Part shown: positions 30,137-40,473 of the stretch, in pieces
Layout of the letters: each line of letters starts with the position of its first letter
Numbering within the stretch: position 1 is the stretch's first letter
Translations under genes and position numbers: made by a program
Assembly: GCA_002724555.1 (NCBI GenBank)
Contig: PBOZ01000030.1
Coordinates: 1-64,000 of the forward strand
Direction: 5' to 3'
Length of the DNA stretch: 64,000 bases
From: Rickettsiales bacterium
GTDB taxonomy: Bacteria; Pseudomonadota; Alphaproteobacteria; UBA8366
Notes under the pieces: model-generated
Database searches by the model: none
Seen by the model: only the letters and a program-made list of their open reading frames with translations
What the model was told of the DNA's origin: nothing

Positions 30137-31222
30137 ATGACTATTCGCGTTGGCATTAACGGCTTTGGCCGAATGGGCCGCTTGACGATGAGAGCCGCAT
30201 GGGGCTTCGATCCATCTAAACCTAAGAGCCTTACCCAGCAAAGCGGCCTATGGGGCGGTGGCGCCTTTGAAATCGTCCATGTCAATGAAATTAAAGGTGG
30301 CATTGAAACGGCAGCGCATCTTCTAAAATTCGATAGCGTGCACGGTACTTGGCCAGTCGACGTTGCAGTTGACGGTAACAACATTCGTATTGGGGACCAA
30401 AGGGTTAGCTTTTCCGAAGCAGCTACGCCAGGCGATGTCGATTGGGCGGCGCAGGGCGTAGACTTGGTAATTGAATGTACAGGCAAATTTAAATCGATGG
30501 AAACGCTATCGCCGTATTTCACGCGTGGCATCCAAAAAGTCATCGTTGCCGCTCCGGTCAAGGAACCAGAGGTTTTGAATGTTGTCATGGGCGTGAACGA
30601 CAACCTATACAATCCAGAAAAACACGCTGTGCTGACAGCCGCGAGTTGCACGACCAATTGTCTCGCACCGGTGATCAAAGTGGTGCATGAAGGGCTTGGT
30701 ATCCGCCACGGCAGCATTACGACTATTCACGATGTTACTAACACTCAAATGGTGGTCGATGGACCGCATAAAGATTTACGGCGTGCCCGCTCCTCACTTA
30801 TGAACCTAATCCCGACTTCGACGGGGTCCGCGACTGCCATCGGCATCATTTATCCAGAACTTCAGGGTAAGTTAAATGGATTGGCAATTCGGGTTCCGCT
30901 GCTGAATTCATCTTTGACAGATTGCGTCTTCGAGGTCGACCGCGAGACAACACCCGAAGAGGTTAATGAACTCATCAAGACCGCTGCAGAAGGCGCGCTC
31001 GCAGGCATCCTCGGATATGAAGAACGGCCCCTTGTTTCAACTGATTTTGTAAACGACGAACGGTCGTCTATTGTGGATGGTTTATCGACCATGGTCGTAG
31101 ACGGCACCCAGCTGAAGATACTTGCCTGGTACGACAACGAATATGGCTATGTTTGCAGAATGGCGGAATTGACTAACAAGGTAGCCGTAAGTCTGAGTAC
31201 TCCGCAGGCAAGAGTGGAGTAA
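30137..31222 (+). CDS. Glyceraldehyde-3-phosphate dehydrogenase, ArsJ-associated type
   Basis: '[12 protein letters not shown]', '[17 protein letters not shown]', 'STGSATAIG', 'WYDNEYGY'; immediately followed by an arsJ-like gene. Confidence 0.9.
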   Translation: MTIRVGINGFGRMGRLTMRAAWGFDPSKPKSLTQQSGLWGGGAFEIVHVNEIKGGIETAAHLLKFDSVHGTWPVDVAVDGNNIRIGDQRVSFSEAATPGDVDWAAQGVDLVIECTGKFKSMETLSPYFTRGIQKVIVAAPVKEPEVLNVVMGVNDNLYNPEKHAVLTAASCTTNCLAPVIKVVHEGLGIRHGSITTIHDVTNTQMVVDGPHKDLRRARSSLMNLIPTSTGSATAIGIIYPELQGKLNGLAIRVPLLNSSLTDCVFEVDRETTPEEVNELIKTAAEGALAGILGYEERPLVSTDFVNDERSSIVDGLSTMVVDGTQLKILAWYDNEYGYVCRMAELTNKVAVSLSTPQARVE

Positions 31223-31235
31223 ACCGCGGCAAATT

Positions 31236-32465
31236 ATGGTCGACATTAAACACTATCTCGTCGTCACAACGGCTTATTGGGGTTTTACCTTGACGGACGG
31301 CGCGCTGCGCATGCTCGTCTTACTCCACTTTCACACACTGGGTTACACACCGCTAGAACTCGCCTTCCTATTTCTGCTCTACGAATTTTTCGGTGTTGTT
31401 ACCAATTTGCTTGCTGGTTGGATAGGCTCCCGTTTTGGACTGAAATTAACATTATATAGCGGACTTGGCATACAGGTCTTTGCCCTTTGGATGCTTTCGA
31501 TGCTCGACCCCACGTGGGGAAAGGTGTCGGCTGTGACGTTTGTCATCGCGGCACAAGGTCTCTCAGGCATTGCCAAAGACTTAACCAAGATGAGTTCCAA
31601 AAGCGCGATCAAACTGATGATACCGAGCGACGCTCACTCCACCCTTTTCAAATGGGTCGCATTATTGACCGGCTCGAAAAATGCCCTGAAAGGCATTGGT
31701 TTCTTCATGGGTACGGCTTTACTTACGAGTCTCGGTTTTGAGCAAGCCCTCTGGGCGATGGCGGCTGGTCTCTTCGTTATTCTCGTCACATCGATTTCTC
31801 TTTTACCGAGCGGTATTGGCAAGTCCAAGGCGAAGGTGAAGTTTACGAAAATACTATCGAAGACCCGCGCTATAAACCTATTATCTGCCGCTCGCTTCTT
31901 TTTGTTCAGTGCCCGCGACGTCTGGTTTGTGGTCGGAGTCCCAATCTTTTTGCATGAAGTGATTGGTTGGGGCTTTATGCAGGTCGGTACTTTTATGGCC
32001 TGCTGGGTTATCGGCTATGGCGGCGTCCAAGCCATCGCGCCGAAGATCATCCCTCGTTCGGAAGATGGCCGGTCCAATGAATCCCGCGCCGCGCAGTTGT
32101 GGGCCTTCATCCTCGCTGCTATTCCAATTACAATCGCGGCCTTAGTTGAAAGCAATGTCGCGCCATCAGTGACTATTGTCGTCGGCCTCGCATTGTTCGG
32201 CATCATCTTTGCTATCAATTCATCGGTTCATTCGTACCTCATCCTCTCTTTTTCAGATACGGAGAAAGTCGCCCTCAATGTAGGCTTCTATTACATGGCA
32301 AATGCCGCTGGCAGGCTCGTCGGATGTCTCTTTTCCGGCCTTTCATATCAACTTTGGGGCCTAACTGGCTGTCTCATAACAGCCAGCGCCATGGTGCTCG
32401 CTGCCGGGGCTTTCACGATAGTCCTCGCTGGCACACAGCGTAACAACAGCGCTGAGAAAGTATAG
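31236..32465 (+). CDS. arsJ: ArsJ-like organoarsenical (1-arseno-3-phosphoglycerate) efflux MFS protein
   Basis: 'YLVVTTAYWGFTLTDGALRMLVLLHFHTLGYTPLELAFLFLLYEFFGVVTNLLAGW', 'KDLTKMSSKSAIK'; directly downstream of GAPDH. Confidence 0.82.
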   Translation: MVDIKHYLVVTTAYWGFTLTDGALRMLVLLHFHTLGYTPLELAFLFLLYEFFGVVTNLLAGWIGSRFGLKLTLYSGLGIQVFALWMLSMLDPTWGKVSAVTFVIAAQGLSGIAKDLTKMSSKSAIKLMIPSDAHSTLFKWVALLTGSKNALKGIGFFMGTALLTSLGFEQALWAMAAGLFVILVTSISLLPSGIGKSKAKVKFTKILSKTRAINLLSAARFFLFSARDVWFVVGVPIFLHEVIGWGFMQVGTFMACWVIGYGGVQAIAPKIIPRSEDGRSNESRAAQLWAFILAAIPITIAALVESNVAPSVTIVVGLALFGIIFAINSSVHSYLILSFSDTEKVALNVGFYYMANAAGRLVGCLFSGLSYQLWGLTGCLITASAMVLAAGAFTIVLAGTQRNNSAEKV

Positions 32466-32560
32466 CACCCAGCCCCTTTCCGAAGCCGCGGCTAAACTCA
32501 TATTAGTCAACGATGCGCCCTGGCCGCGGTGCGCTAATATTTCCAACTAGGAGCGAGTGC

Positions 32561-34201
32561 ATGAAAGGCGGAGAAGCCGTTGTCGAGACCTTGATCACGC
32601 ATGGTGTGGATACCGCATTTACGGTACCAGGCGAAAGTTTCCTTTATGCCCTCGAAGGGATGCGAAAAAATGCCGATAAGATACGTGTTGTGTCCGTTCG
32701 GCAGGAAGGCGGTGGTGCCTTTATGGCAGAAGCTTATGGGAAGCTCACAGGTCGTCCGGCCGCGGTTTTCGTAAGCCGAGGTCCGGGATCCTCGAATGCC
32801 GCAATCGGCATTCATACGGCCATGCAGGATTCAACACCAATGGTCGTCTTCGTCGGACACGTGAATGCGAAATCAATGGGCCGGGAATCCTTTCAAGAAA
32901 TTAATCAACACGCTTTTTTTGGCGAAGTGGCAAAGGCCGTGCTTTCACCGAAGAACACTGACGACATCCCCCACGCCACAGCCGAAGCGATTCGTCTTTC
33001 AACGGATGGACGCCCGGGCCCAATCGTCGTTCAGATCCCTCGGGACGTATCCTCCATGGAGACCCACACGGCAATACCGGAGCCGACACCAAGAACGCCT
33101 CATACTCCTGACCTCAAACTGATTGATCAGGCAGCCAAAATAATCGATGCAGCGGAAGCCCCTTTGATCATCGCCGGAGAGATGATATCGAACCAAAATG
33201 CATCCACCGAATTGACCGATTTCGCTGCGACCGGAAGCCTACCAGTAATGAGCGCCTACCGGCGCCTCGATGTGATGGCTAATAGCCACGTTTGCTATGC
33301 TGGTCATCTCGAGATCAACCGGTTCGAGAGCCAACTGGCCGCAATCGAGGCTTGCGATCTGGTGGTCGCTATTGGCTCAAGATTGGACGGGATTACCTCC
33401 GCCGACGAAACGATGCTTTGCGTTGGCAAACCATTGGTTCACATTTATCCCGACTCAAATATCCTGGCTCGCTTTGAAAGCGATGTCTCCATTGATTCCG
33501 ACATGAAGCCCGCCCTCGATGCATTACGAAAGAAACTCGCCCCACCCAGTGCTGCCCGCATCGCACGCACTCAAGAATTGCACAACTCATTCCTGACCTT
33601 CTCTCAACCGGGCAATTTTACCGCCTATGGTGCCGTCGACCTTGCCCGTGTGATCGACACCATGGACCGGATAATCGACCAAGAAGCCACCATCGTCACA
33701 GATGCCGGAAGCTTCTCACGATGGATACATCGCTATCGACGGTTTGAACGGCCCCACACTAAAGCAGGCCCAATGTCAGGGGCCATGGGCTATTCAGTGC
33801 CCGGAGCTGTCGGCGCCAAGTTGGCGCGACCGGACCACGAAGTTATCGCCTTCGTTGGTGATGGTGGCTTCATGATGACGGGGCAAGAACTGGTGACGGC
33901 TGTCGAACAGAAACTACCAATCCGCATTATTGTTTGTGATAACGCCGTCCATGGATCAATCCTAGCTGGACAGGATAAAACTTTCGGGCCCGGGAACGAG
34001 ATCGCCACGGTCCTGCAAAGCCCCGACTTCGCGGCGATAGCCATCGCTTACGGTGCCGAAGCATATACTGTCACTCGGTCCGACGATTTTGAGGTCGCAT
34101 TCCAAAATGCGCGGGCGGCCAAAGGTCCATCCCTCATTCACCTGCTCACCGACCGGCGTGATATTGCGCCCTATGGCGAAAGCCGAGAGGCGGTACACTA
34201 A
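32561..34201 (+). CDS. ThDP-dependent enzyme, acetolactate synthase-like
   Basis: 'GGEAVVETLITHGVDTAFTVPGES', 'FVSRGPGSSNAAIGIHTAMQDSTPMVVFVGHV', 'FVGDGGFMMTGQELVTA'; start trimmed to ATG 32561. Confidence 0.88.
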   Translation: MKGGEAVVETLITHGVDTAFTVPGESFLYALEGMRKNADKIRVVSVRQEGGGAFMAEAYGKLTGRPAAVFVSRGPGSSNAAIGIHTAMQDSTPMVVFVGHVNAKSMGRESFQEINQHAFFGEVAKAVLSPKNTDDIPHATAEAIRLSTDGRPGPIVVQIPRDVSSMETHTAIPEPTPRTPHTPDLKLIDQAAKIIDAAEAPLIIAGEMISNQNASTELTDFAATGSLPVMSAYRRLDVMANSHVCYAGHLEINRFESQLAAIEACDLVVAIGSRLDGITSADETMLCVGKPLVHIYPDSNILARFESDVSIDSDMKPALDALRKKLAPPSAARIARTQELHNSFLTFSQPGNFTAYGAVDLARVIDTMDRIIDQEATIVTDAGSFSRWIHRYRRFERPHTKAGPMSGAMGYSVPGAVGAKLARPDHEVIAFVGDGGFMMTGQELVTAVEQKLPIRIIVCDNAVHGSILAGQDKTFGPGNEIATVLQSPDFAAIAIAYGAEAYTVTRSDDFEVAFQNARAAKGPSLIHLLTDRRDIAPYGESREAVH

Positions 34202-35256
34202 TGGCCATCAATAGATTTCCTTTATTTTACTTCAATCGATGGCAGCACCCGATCGGTCAAGAACTCCTTGATGAAACGGATGCATTTGACATCCGCTTCT
34301 TGAAAACCGAAATGCCCGAGACGGAGACTTGGCCTAAGATTGAAACGTCGCTCGGCTTCCAGATCGGGTCCGCACGTGACGAGTTGCCGGCGCAGTACCA
34401 TGTCAGCACAGCATTTCTAAAGAGAGCACCCACGCTGATTGCTATCTGCACGCATGGCGCCGGATACGATACAGTCGACTTGGACGCCTGTGCGCAAGCC
34501 GGGGTGCTGGTCTGCAACCAAACAGGCAAAAATGGTGAGGCGGTTGCAGAACACGCGCTTGGCATGATGCTATCGCTCGGCAAGAAGATCTTAGAAGCTG
34601 ACCGACGGATGCGAAGCGATCGTGATTGGGACCGCAATCTGTTCATGGGCCAGGATATGCTTGGCAAGACGGTTGGTGTTGTTGGACTTGGTAATATAGG
34701 CCGTCGGGTGGCTGAGCTGTGCGGACAATTGTTTCGAATGCGTGTTCTTGCTTACGACCCCTATCTTTCGCCTGCCGATTTCAAGGAACGAGGGGCTGAG
34801 CCGGTGCAGCTCGACGAACTCTTGCGCGAATCAGACTATGTCACCGTTCATACCCCGCGGACTGAAAAAACAAAGGGCATGTTTAGCACAAAAGAATTCA
34901 GTCTCATGAAGAAGAGCGCTTATTTCGTGATAACCGCCCGAGGCGGTATTGTCGATGAGGCAGCGCTTGCCAATGCTCTGAAGTCGGGCGGTCTTGCTGC
35001 TGCAGGGATCGATGTTTTCGAAGTCGAGCCGCCACCGCTTAATGATCCACTTATCGGATTGACCAACGTAATACTCACGCCGCATACAGCCGGTGTAACG
35101 TTGGACGCGCGTATGAATTGTGCACGGGGCGCGGCAGAGCAATGGATTGCACTTTCCGAAGGTCGCCGTCCAGATCGGATCGTCAATCCAGATGTGTGGC
35201 CTAAGTTCTGCAAACGATACGAGGCACATGTTGGTAAGCCGATGCAGCAAGGCTAA
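34201..35256 (+). CDS. D-isomer-specific 2-hydroxyacid dehydrogenase
   Basis: 'GKTVGVVGLGNIGRRVAELCGQ', 'FSLMKKSAYFVITARGGIVDEAAL'; TAATG overlap with the upstream ThDP gene. Confidence 0.9.
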   Translation: MAINRFPLFYFNRWQHPIGQELLDETDAFDIRFLKTEMPETETWPKIETSLGFQIGSARDELPAQYHVSTAFLKRAPTLIAICTHGAGYDTVDLDACAQAGVLVCNQTGKNGEAVAEHALGMMLSLGKKILEADRRMRSDRDWDRNLFMGQDMLGKTVGVVGLGNIGRRVAELCGQLFRMRVLAYDPYLSPADFKERGAEPVQLDELLRESDYVTVHTPRTEKTKGMFSTKEFSLMKKSAYFVITARGGIVDEAALANALKSGGLAAAGIDVFEVEPPPLNDPLIGLTNVILTPHTAGVTLDARMNCARGAAEQWIALSEGRRPDRIVNPDVWPKFCKRYEAHVGKPMQQG

Positions 35257-35613
35257 CAACAAACCTTAAAATGCTCATAGAACTGTCCATATTTGGATAC
35301 TCAAAGGCGACTGCTTATCACACGTCAATTGTGTGGGGTGCCGTCTCATGAAAAATACTAATAACATCACCTTATTACTGCAGTCTTTACCCCTATTTGT
35401 TGGCTCCCCAGCGGGCGACCATCGTTTGGCTACATGCGGCTATACTTGGTTCGTTTCAAATTTTTTCAGAAACCAACATGACGGCGATCGCACTTCAGCT
35501 AAATTAATTTAAGCTTGGTAATTTGCTGGATTGACGCGGCTATCGCTTTTGCCGAATGTACATCCGATCGGCCGAAAAAAAGGGCCGCTCTAGTTCACTC
35601 TGCGAGGCATTCC

Positions 35614-36849
35614 ATGTATGCGGAGATTCTAGCTCTGGGAGCCCTGATGGTTGGCATGTGTGGTCTCCTGTTGGGCAATGGTCTTTTTGGGACGCTCACC
35701 GCTTTGCGCATGACAGAGGAGGGTTTCGATCCGACAATTATCGGTGCCGTCCTATCCTGCCATTCGATCGGGTTCATTGTTGGCTGTCTTTACGGCCAAC
35801 GCATTATTCAACGAACCGGCCATATCCGCTGCTTTGCCGCCTTCGCGGCAATGCTCGCCGTCGTCTGCCTGGTCCTTCCAATGATGATAGAATGGTTCAC
35901 GTGGATCCCACTGCGCCTCGTCTTCGGTTTCAGTTCTGCCATGGTCTTCATGGTAGCAGAAAGCTGGCTGACAGGCGCCGCTTCCAGCGAGACTAAGGGC
36001 CGTGTGTTTGCCGTTTATATGGTAATCAACAAAGGGTCGTTTGGCGCCGGACAACTCCTGCTACTGCTTGGCGATCCGTCCGGCGACCGGCTCTTCATGC
36101 TGACCGCCATCTTATTCGGCATCTGTCTTGTCCCAATCGCACTCAGCGGCAAAGGTGCTCCGCCGAATATCGATACCGAGCGGATTGGTCTCCGCGAACT
36201 CTACCAACTTTCACCGGTCGGCGTAGTTGGGGCTGCGACTGCCGGTTTCACGAATGCGCCGTTAATGGGACTCGGTCCAGTCTTTGGTGCACAAGTAGGC
36301 CTCGGGATCGAAGGCGTTTCGTATTTCATGGCGATCTTCCTACTTGGCAGTCTCGCCTTACAGGTGCCGATCGGCCGTTTATCAGATAAATACGACCGAC
36401 GCGGTGTCTTGATTGGGGTCGCGGTCGCCTCGGCCATCTCCTGCGGAACCATGACGCTCCTTTCGACATTGGGTGCCTGGCCCATCCTGTGTATGAGTTT
36501 CGTCATTGGCGGCTTGAGCGCCGTCGTTTATCCAATCGCTATGGCGCACGCGAACGATCACACAAACCCGGAAGCGATGGTATCGATCATGGCCGGTCTC
36601 TTGCTTGCATTTGGCATCGGCGCCAGCATTAGTCCCTTCTTTGCGGCACTCGCAATGAAATGGATGGGACCAATCGGGTTATACCTATACTGCGCCATGG
36701 TTTACGCATCGCTTGCGGGTTTTATCATCTATCGGCGGACACGACGGGCACCAGTTTCCGAGACAACAGATTTCGTGGCGCAACCACAAACCTCACAGTC
36801 AAGTGCCGTTGTTGTTGGCTTGGACCCAAGGACAGATGACACTGAGTAG
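35614..36849 (+). CDS. MFS transporter
   Basis: 'LALGALMVGMCGLLLGNGLFGTLTALRMTEEGFDPTIIGAVLSCHSIGFIVG', 'RLSDKYDRRGV'; start trimmed to ATG 35614. Confidence 0.83.
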   Translation: MYAEILALGALMVGMCGLLLGNGLFGTLTALRMTEEGFDPTIIGAVLSCHSIGFIVGCLYGQRIIQRTGHIRCFAAFAAMLAVVCLVLPMMIEWFTWIPLRLVFGFSSAMVFMVAESWLTGAASSETKGRVFAVYMVINKGSFGAGQLLLLLGDPSGDRLFMLTAILFGICLVPIALSGKGAPPNIDTERIGLRELYQLSPVGVVGAATAGFTNAPLMGLGPVFGAQVGLGIEGVSYFMAIFLLGSLALQVPIGRLSDKYDRRGVLIGVAVASAISCGTMTLLSTLGAWPILCMSFVIGGLSAVVYPIAMAHANDHTNPEAMVSIMAGLLLAFGIGASISPFFAALAMKWMGPIGLYLYCAMVYASLAGFIIYRRTRRAPVSETTDFVAQPQTSQSSAVVVGLDPRTDDTE

Positions 36850-36877
36850 GACAGGAATGTGCCTACCTAAGTGTTAA

Positions 36878-37660
36878 CTATTCTTTGTAAGAGGGATCGA
36901 GGCGATCAGCCAATCGAATACAAGCTTCCCAATCTTTTCCGCCTTTCAAAAAATCGCCCGCGTCCATAAATTGGGAGTGTGCGTATTCGCAAGCTTCTTT
37001 CGTCGGAACAATGTAGTTCCCCTCGCCTGCCGCCAGAGCCGCGATCTGTCCCTGACAGGCCATTTCGAGCCAGTGATGATTAACAACACATTCCGGTGCG
37101 CTTTCGCCGCAGACCAATGCCCCATGGCTCTTCAGCAACATATATTTTCCGCCTTCAAGGTCACGCATTAGTTTACCCGTCATGTCCGGATCAAACTCGA
37201 ACCCTTCGAACTCGTGATACTTCATCTCACCATAGAACCGCATGGCATGTTGATTAATTGGAAGCAGCCCAAATTTATGCGCGCAAACTCCCATCACATT
37301 CGGCGTATGCGTATGTAACACAGCATTCAGGTCAGGACGCCCCTTTAGCAGTCCGGCATGGATAATCAGGGCACCACCACGAATTTGTGGACCGTCTTCC
37401 GGGATAAGCGGGTTGCCATCGAGATCACACTTGATCAGGGAGGACGCGGTAACTTCCATAAACATCCAGTCGGTGCGTTTTACAAGCATGGCTTCCGGCT
37501 CACCTGGCACGCGCAGACTAAAATGGTTGTAGGTCATATCATTAACACCGTAGTAAGCCAGGACACGGTGTCCAGCAGCTAACTCAATGCGCGCTTGCCA
37601 TTCCTCCGCACTCACTTGGTCCTCAACAGACCCTTTGCCTTTCACTAGTTGAACCGACAT
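36878..37660 (-). CDS. Class II aldolase/adducin family protein
   Basis: 'YNHFSLRVPGEPEAMLV', 'AVLHTHTPNVMGVCA', 'LLKSHGALVCGES'. Confidence 0.9.
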   Translation of the reverse strand: MSVQLVKGKGSVEDQVSAEEWQARIELAAGHRVLAYYGVNDMTYNHFSLRVPGEPEAMLVKRTDWMFMEVTASSLIKCDLDGNPLIPEDGPQIRGGALIIHAGLLKGRPDLNAVLHTHTPNVMGVCAHKFGLLPINQHAMRFYGEMKYHEFEGFEFDPDMTGKLMRDLEGGKYMLLKSHGALVCGESAPECVVNHHWLEMACQGQIAALAAGEGNYIVPTKEACEYAHSQFMDAGDFLKGGKDWEACIRLADRLDPSYKE

Positions 37661-37973
37661 TGTTGTCTCTCCTGTTGCAGTGCGGGTTTTCCCATGAATA
37701 TGAATTTAGAAACAACCTATGCCGACATCAAAATTGGAAAAGCGTAAGACACAGCGTGCACCGCACGAAAGAACGCAAAAAGTCCTTCGTTCAAAGCCGA
37801 ATAGGCTTATCAAAGAAAAATTCAACAGTGGGCTCTTCAACCATATTTTAATCAAAATCATCGAGTAGGTTAGTTTCCGCTGGACCCGAAGAGCTAGGCC
37901 CCTATCTTTCCTATCAAATGCTAGCTGGAAAGCTGGCACTTATCGCAATTCAATTTCAAGGATCACGCGGATC

Positions 37974-39152
37974 ATGAGTATTAAGGGCAAGGCCTATATT
38001 GCGGGGATATATGAACATCCCACGCGAAAGGCGATTGATAAGTCCGTCGCCCAGTTACATGCGGAGAGCGCTGCTGGTGCACTTGCAGATGCAGGACTGG
38101 GACCAGATGACGTCGATGCGTATTACTGTGCAGGCGATGCGCCGGGCCTCGGCCCGCTATCTATGATTGACTACATGGGGCTTAAGAATGTCCGCCATAT
38201 GGATTCGACGGAAACCGGTGGCTCCTCCTACGTCGTCCATATCGGCCACGCAGCCCAGGCCATCGCTATGGGAAAAGCAAACGTCTGCCTGATCACTTTA
38301 GCTGGACGCCCGCGCGCCGAGGGTATGGCGACCGGGACCGCACCACGGAACTACGGCTCGGACGCCCCGGACGTGCCGTTTGAGTATATTTATGGCCCCA
38401 CCGTGGTAAATATGTATGGAATGGCTGCCCGTCGGCACATGCACGAATATGGCACAACCAGCGAACAACTCGCCTGGATCAAAGTGGCCGCCTCACACCA
38501 CGCACAACACAACGAACACGCTATGCTCCGCGATGTCGTCTCAGTGGAAGACGTGGTCAGTTCACCGATGATTGCCGATCCGCTGCACCGTCTCGATTGC
38601 TGCGTGATTTCAGATGGCGGCGGGGCCTTCCTTGTTGTCAGTCCGGAAATTGCTAAATCCCTCGACCGAGATTGCGCAAAAATTTTAGGCCACGGCGAAT
38701 CGCCAAAAAATATTATAAATGGTCAGGTTGACCTTACCTACACTGGTGGACATTACTCTGGGCCCCAAGCATTCGAAGAAGCAGGCATTAAGCCAGGTGA
38801 CATTGACTATGCCTCAATCTATGACAGTTTCACGATCACGGTGCTAGAGACAATTGAAGACCTCGGCTTCTGTGAAAAAGGCAAAGGCGGAGCCTTTGTA
38901 TCCGACGGAAATCTGATTTCGGGCCAAGGCAAGCTCCCATTCAACACCGACGGCGGAGGGCTTTGCAATAACCACCCAATGAACCGGGGTGGTCTCACCA
39001 AAGTCCTGGAAGCAGTCCGCCAATTGCGTGGTGAAGCGCATCCAGCCGTGCAGGTAAATGACTGCCAACTGGTATTGGCGCACGGCACCGGCGGCTCACT
39101 TGGCACCCGCATGGGGAGTTCAACCGTTATCTTGGGGAGGGAAGACGCATGA
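37974..39152 (+). CDS. Thiolase-family (lipid-transfer/SCP-x-like) protein
   Basis: 'YIAGIYEHPTRKAIDKSVAQLHAESAAGALADAGL', 'IDYASIYDSFTITVLETIEDLGFCEKG', 'NTDGGGLCNNHPMNRGG'. Confidence 0.88.
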   Translation: MSIKGKAYIAGIYEHPTRKAIDKSVAQLHAESAAGALADAGLGPDDVDAYYCAGDAPGLGPLSMIDYMGLKNVRHMDSTETGGSSYVVHIGHAAQAIAMGKANVCLITLAGRPRAEGMATGTAPRNYGSDAPDVPFEYIYGPTVVNMYGMAARRHMHEYGTTSEQLAWIKVAASHHAQHNEHAMLRDVVSVEDVVSSPMIADPLHRLDCCVISDGGGAFLVVSPEIAKSLDRDCAKILGHGESPKNIINGQVDLTYTGGHYSGPQAFEEAGIKPGDIDYASIYDSFTITVLETIEDLGFCEKGKGGAFVSDGNLISGQGKLPFNTDGGGLCNNHPMNRGGLTKVLEAVRQLRGEAHPAVQVNDCQLVLAHGTGGSLGTRMGSSTVILGREDA

Positions 39153-39541
39153 GCGCGGAACGCGTCATTCCGGCACCGCCGGAAAATATTGAACACACAG
39201 AGTTTTGGGCCGCTTGCAACAACGGCAAACTGATGCTGCCCCGATGCAAAGACACGAATCAATTCTTTTGGTACCCACGCAAGACCAGCCCATTCACGCT
39301 CAGCGGCAATGTCGAATGGGTGCAGGCCTCGGGCAAGGGTGAAATATACACCTACTCCGTGATGCGTCGCTCCGACCCGCAATACGTCATCGCCTATGTG
39401 CGCTTGGAGGAAGGGATCACGATGATGACCAATATCGTCCAATGCGATCCCGACACCCTCTCAGTCGGTCAAAAGGTCGAATTGGTTCTGCAGGAATCGG
39501 AAGGCGGCCAAAAAGTTCCAGTCTTCAAGCCTGCAAACTGA
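39149..39541 (+). CDS. Zn-ribbon/OB-fold (DUF35-like) acyl-CoA-associated protein
   Basis: 'FWAACNNGKLMLPRCKDTNQFFWYPRKTSP', 'GEIYTYSVMRR'; paired with thiolase, 4-nt overlap. Confidence 0.83.
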   Translation: MSAERVIPAPPENIEHTEFWAACNNGKLMLPRCKDTNQFFWYPRKTSPFTLSGNVEWVQASGKGEIYTYSVMRRSDPQYVIAYVRLEEGITMMTNIVQCDPDTLSVGQKVELVLQESEGGQKVPVFKPAN

Positions 39542-39568
39542 TCCGCGGATAAAATCGGAGACCGGCGG

Positions 39569-39985
39569 ATGAAACGCGTGACATATGAAAACCCGGAGGG
39601 CGCAGCACCGGCGCAAGGCCTGTATTCGCATGCGGCGCGCGTCACCGCCGGTGACCTCCTCTTCGTTGCCGGCCAACTCGCCGTGGCGCCCGACGGCGGC
39701 GTTGTTGGCAAGAATGACTTTGCTGCACAGTTCCAATGCGTATTCGACAATCTCGGCGACGTGTTGGAGGGTCTTGGTGCGGGATGGACAGATGTTGCGA
39801 AATTTACAACCTACATGGTGCATTCGCAAGATTTGGAAGAGTTCATGAGCTTAAGGGAAGAATTGTTTCCCAAATTGTTTGGCGGCACTATTTTCCCACC
39901 AAATACACTTCTGATGGTCGACCGGCTGGTCAAAGAAGAGTTCCTTTTTGAAGTCGAAGCGATCGTCGCCGTACCAGGTGCATAA
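39569..39985 (+). CDS. RidA/YjgF family protein
   Basis: 'GLYSHAARVTAGDLLFVAGQLAVAPDGGVVG', 'VFDNLGDVLEGLGAGWTDVAKFTTYM'. Confidence 0.88.
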   Translation: MKRVTYENPEGAAPAQGLYSHAARVTAGDLLFVAGQLAVAPDGGVVGKNDFAAQFQCVFDNLGDVLEGLGAGWTDVAKFTTYMVHSQDLEEFMSLREELFPKLFGGTIFPPNTLLMVDRLVKEEFLFEVEAIVAVPGA

Positions 39986-39988
39986 TAC

Positions 39989-40462
39989 GTGATCAGCGGA
40001 CTCAAAAAACTACTGTTTGGCAACGATGACGATGCAGAAGCGGTCGCACCAGGAGCCCATGCGGATCCAGCATTGCATCATGCCGCAGCAGGCCTCTTAG
40101 TCGAGGCAGCACTGCTGGACGGCGACTATCACGATGAGGAAAAACAGCGTATCGAAATCCTTCTGCGCGAGCGTTTCGAGCTTGAACAATCGGCAACCAG
40201 CAAGTTGATGGCAGCGGCTGAAGAGGCTGCAGCGGATCGCGTCGAGCTGCATACAATTACAAAGACCGTGCGCAATCACTTTTCCGAAGAAGAACGTGTA
40301 AAGATGATCGAGATGCTATGGGAAGTCGTCTATGCGGATGGGGGTTTAGACGATTTCGAAGCCAATATGATGCGTTCTGTTACTGGCCTTCTATATGTAA
40401 GTGACCGTGAAAGTGGCGACGCCCGCAAACGCGTCTTGGCGCGCCGACCTCCGTCAGCGTAA
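39989..40462 (+). CDS. TerB-like (tellurite-resistance B / DjlA N-terminal-like) protein
   Basis: 'HHAAAGLLVEAALLDGDYHDEEKQRIEILL...IEMLWEVVYADGGLDDFEANMMRSVTGLLYVSD'; GTG start. Confidence 0.78.
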   Translation: MISGLKKLLFGNDDDAEAVAPGAHADPALHHAAAGLLVEAALLDGDYHDEEKQRIEILLRERFELEQSATSKLMAAAEEAAADRVELHTITKTVRNHFSEEERVKMIEMLWEVVYADGGLDDFEANMMRSVTGLLYVSDRESGDARKRVLARRPPSA

Positions 40463-40473
40463 CGGCCACCACA

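Noticed and set aside
38819-39442. 207-aa minus-strand ORF
   Set aside because: Antisense across the thiolase/DUF35 junction; no motif and conflicts with strong genes.
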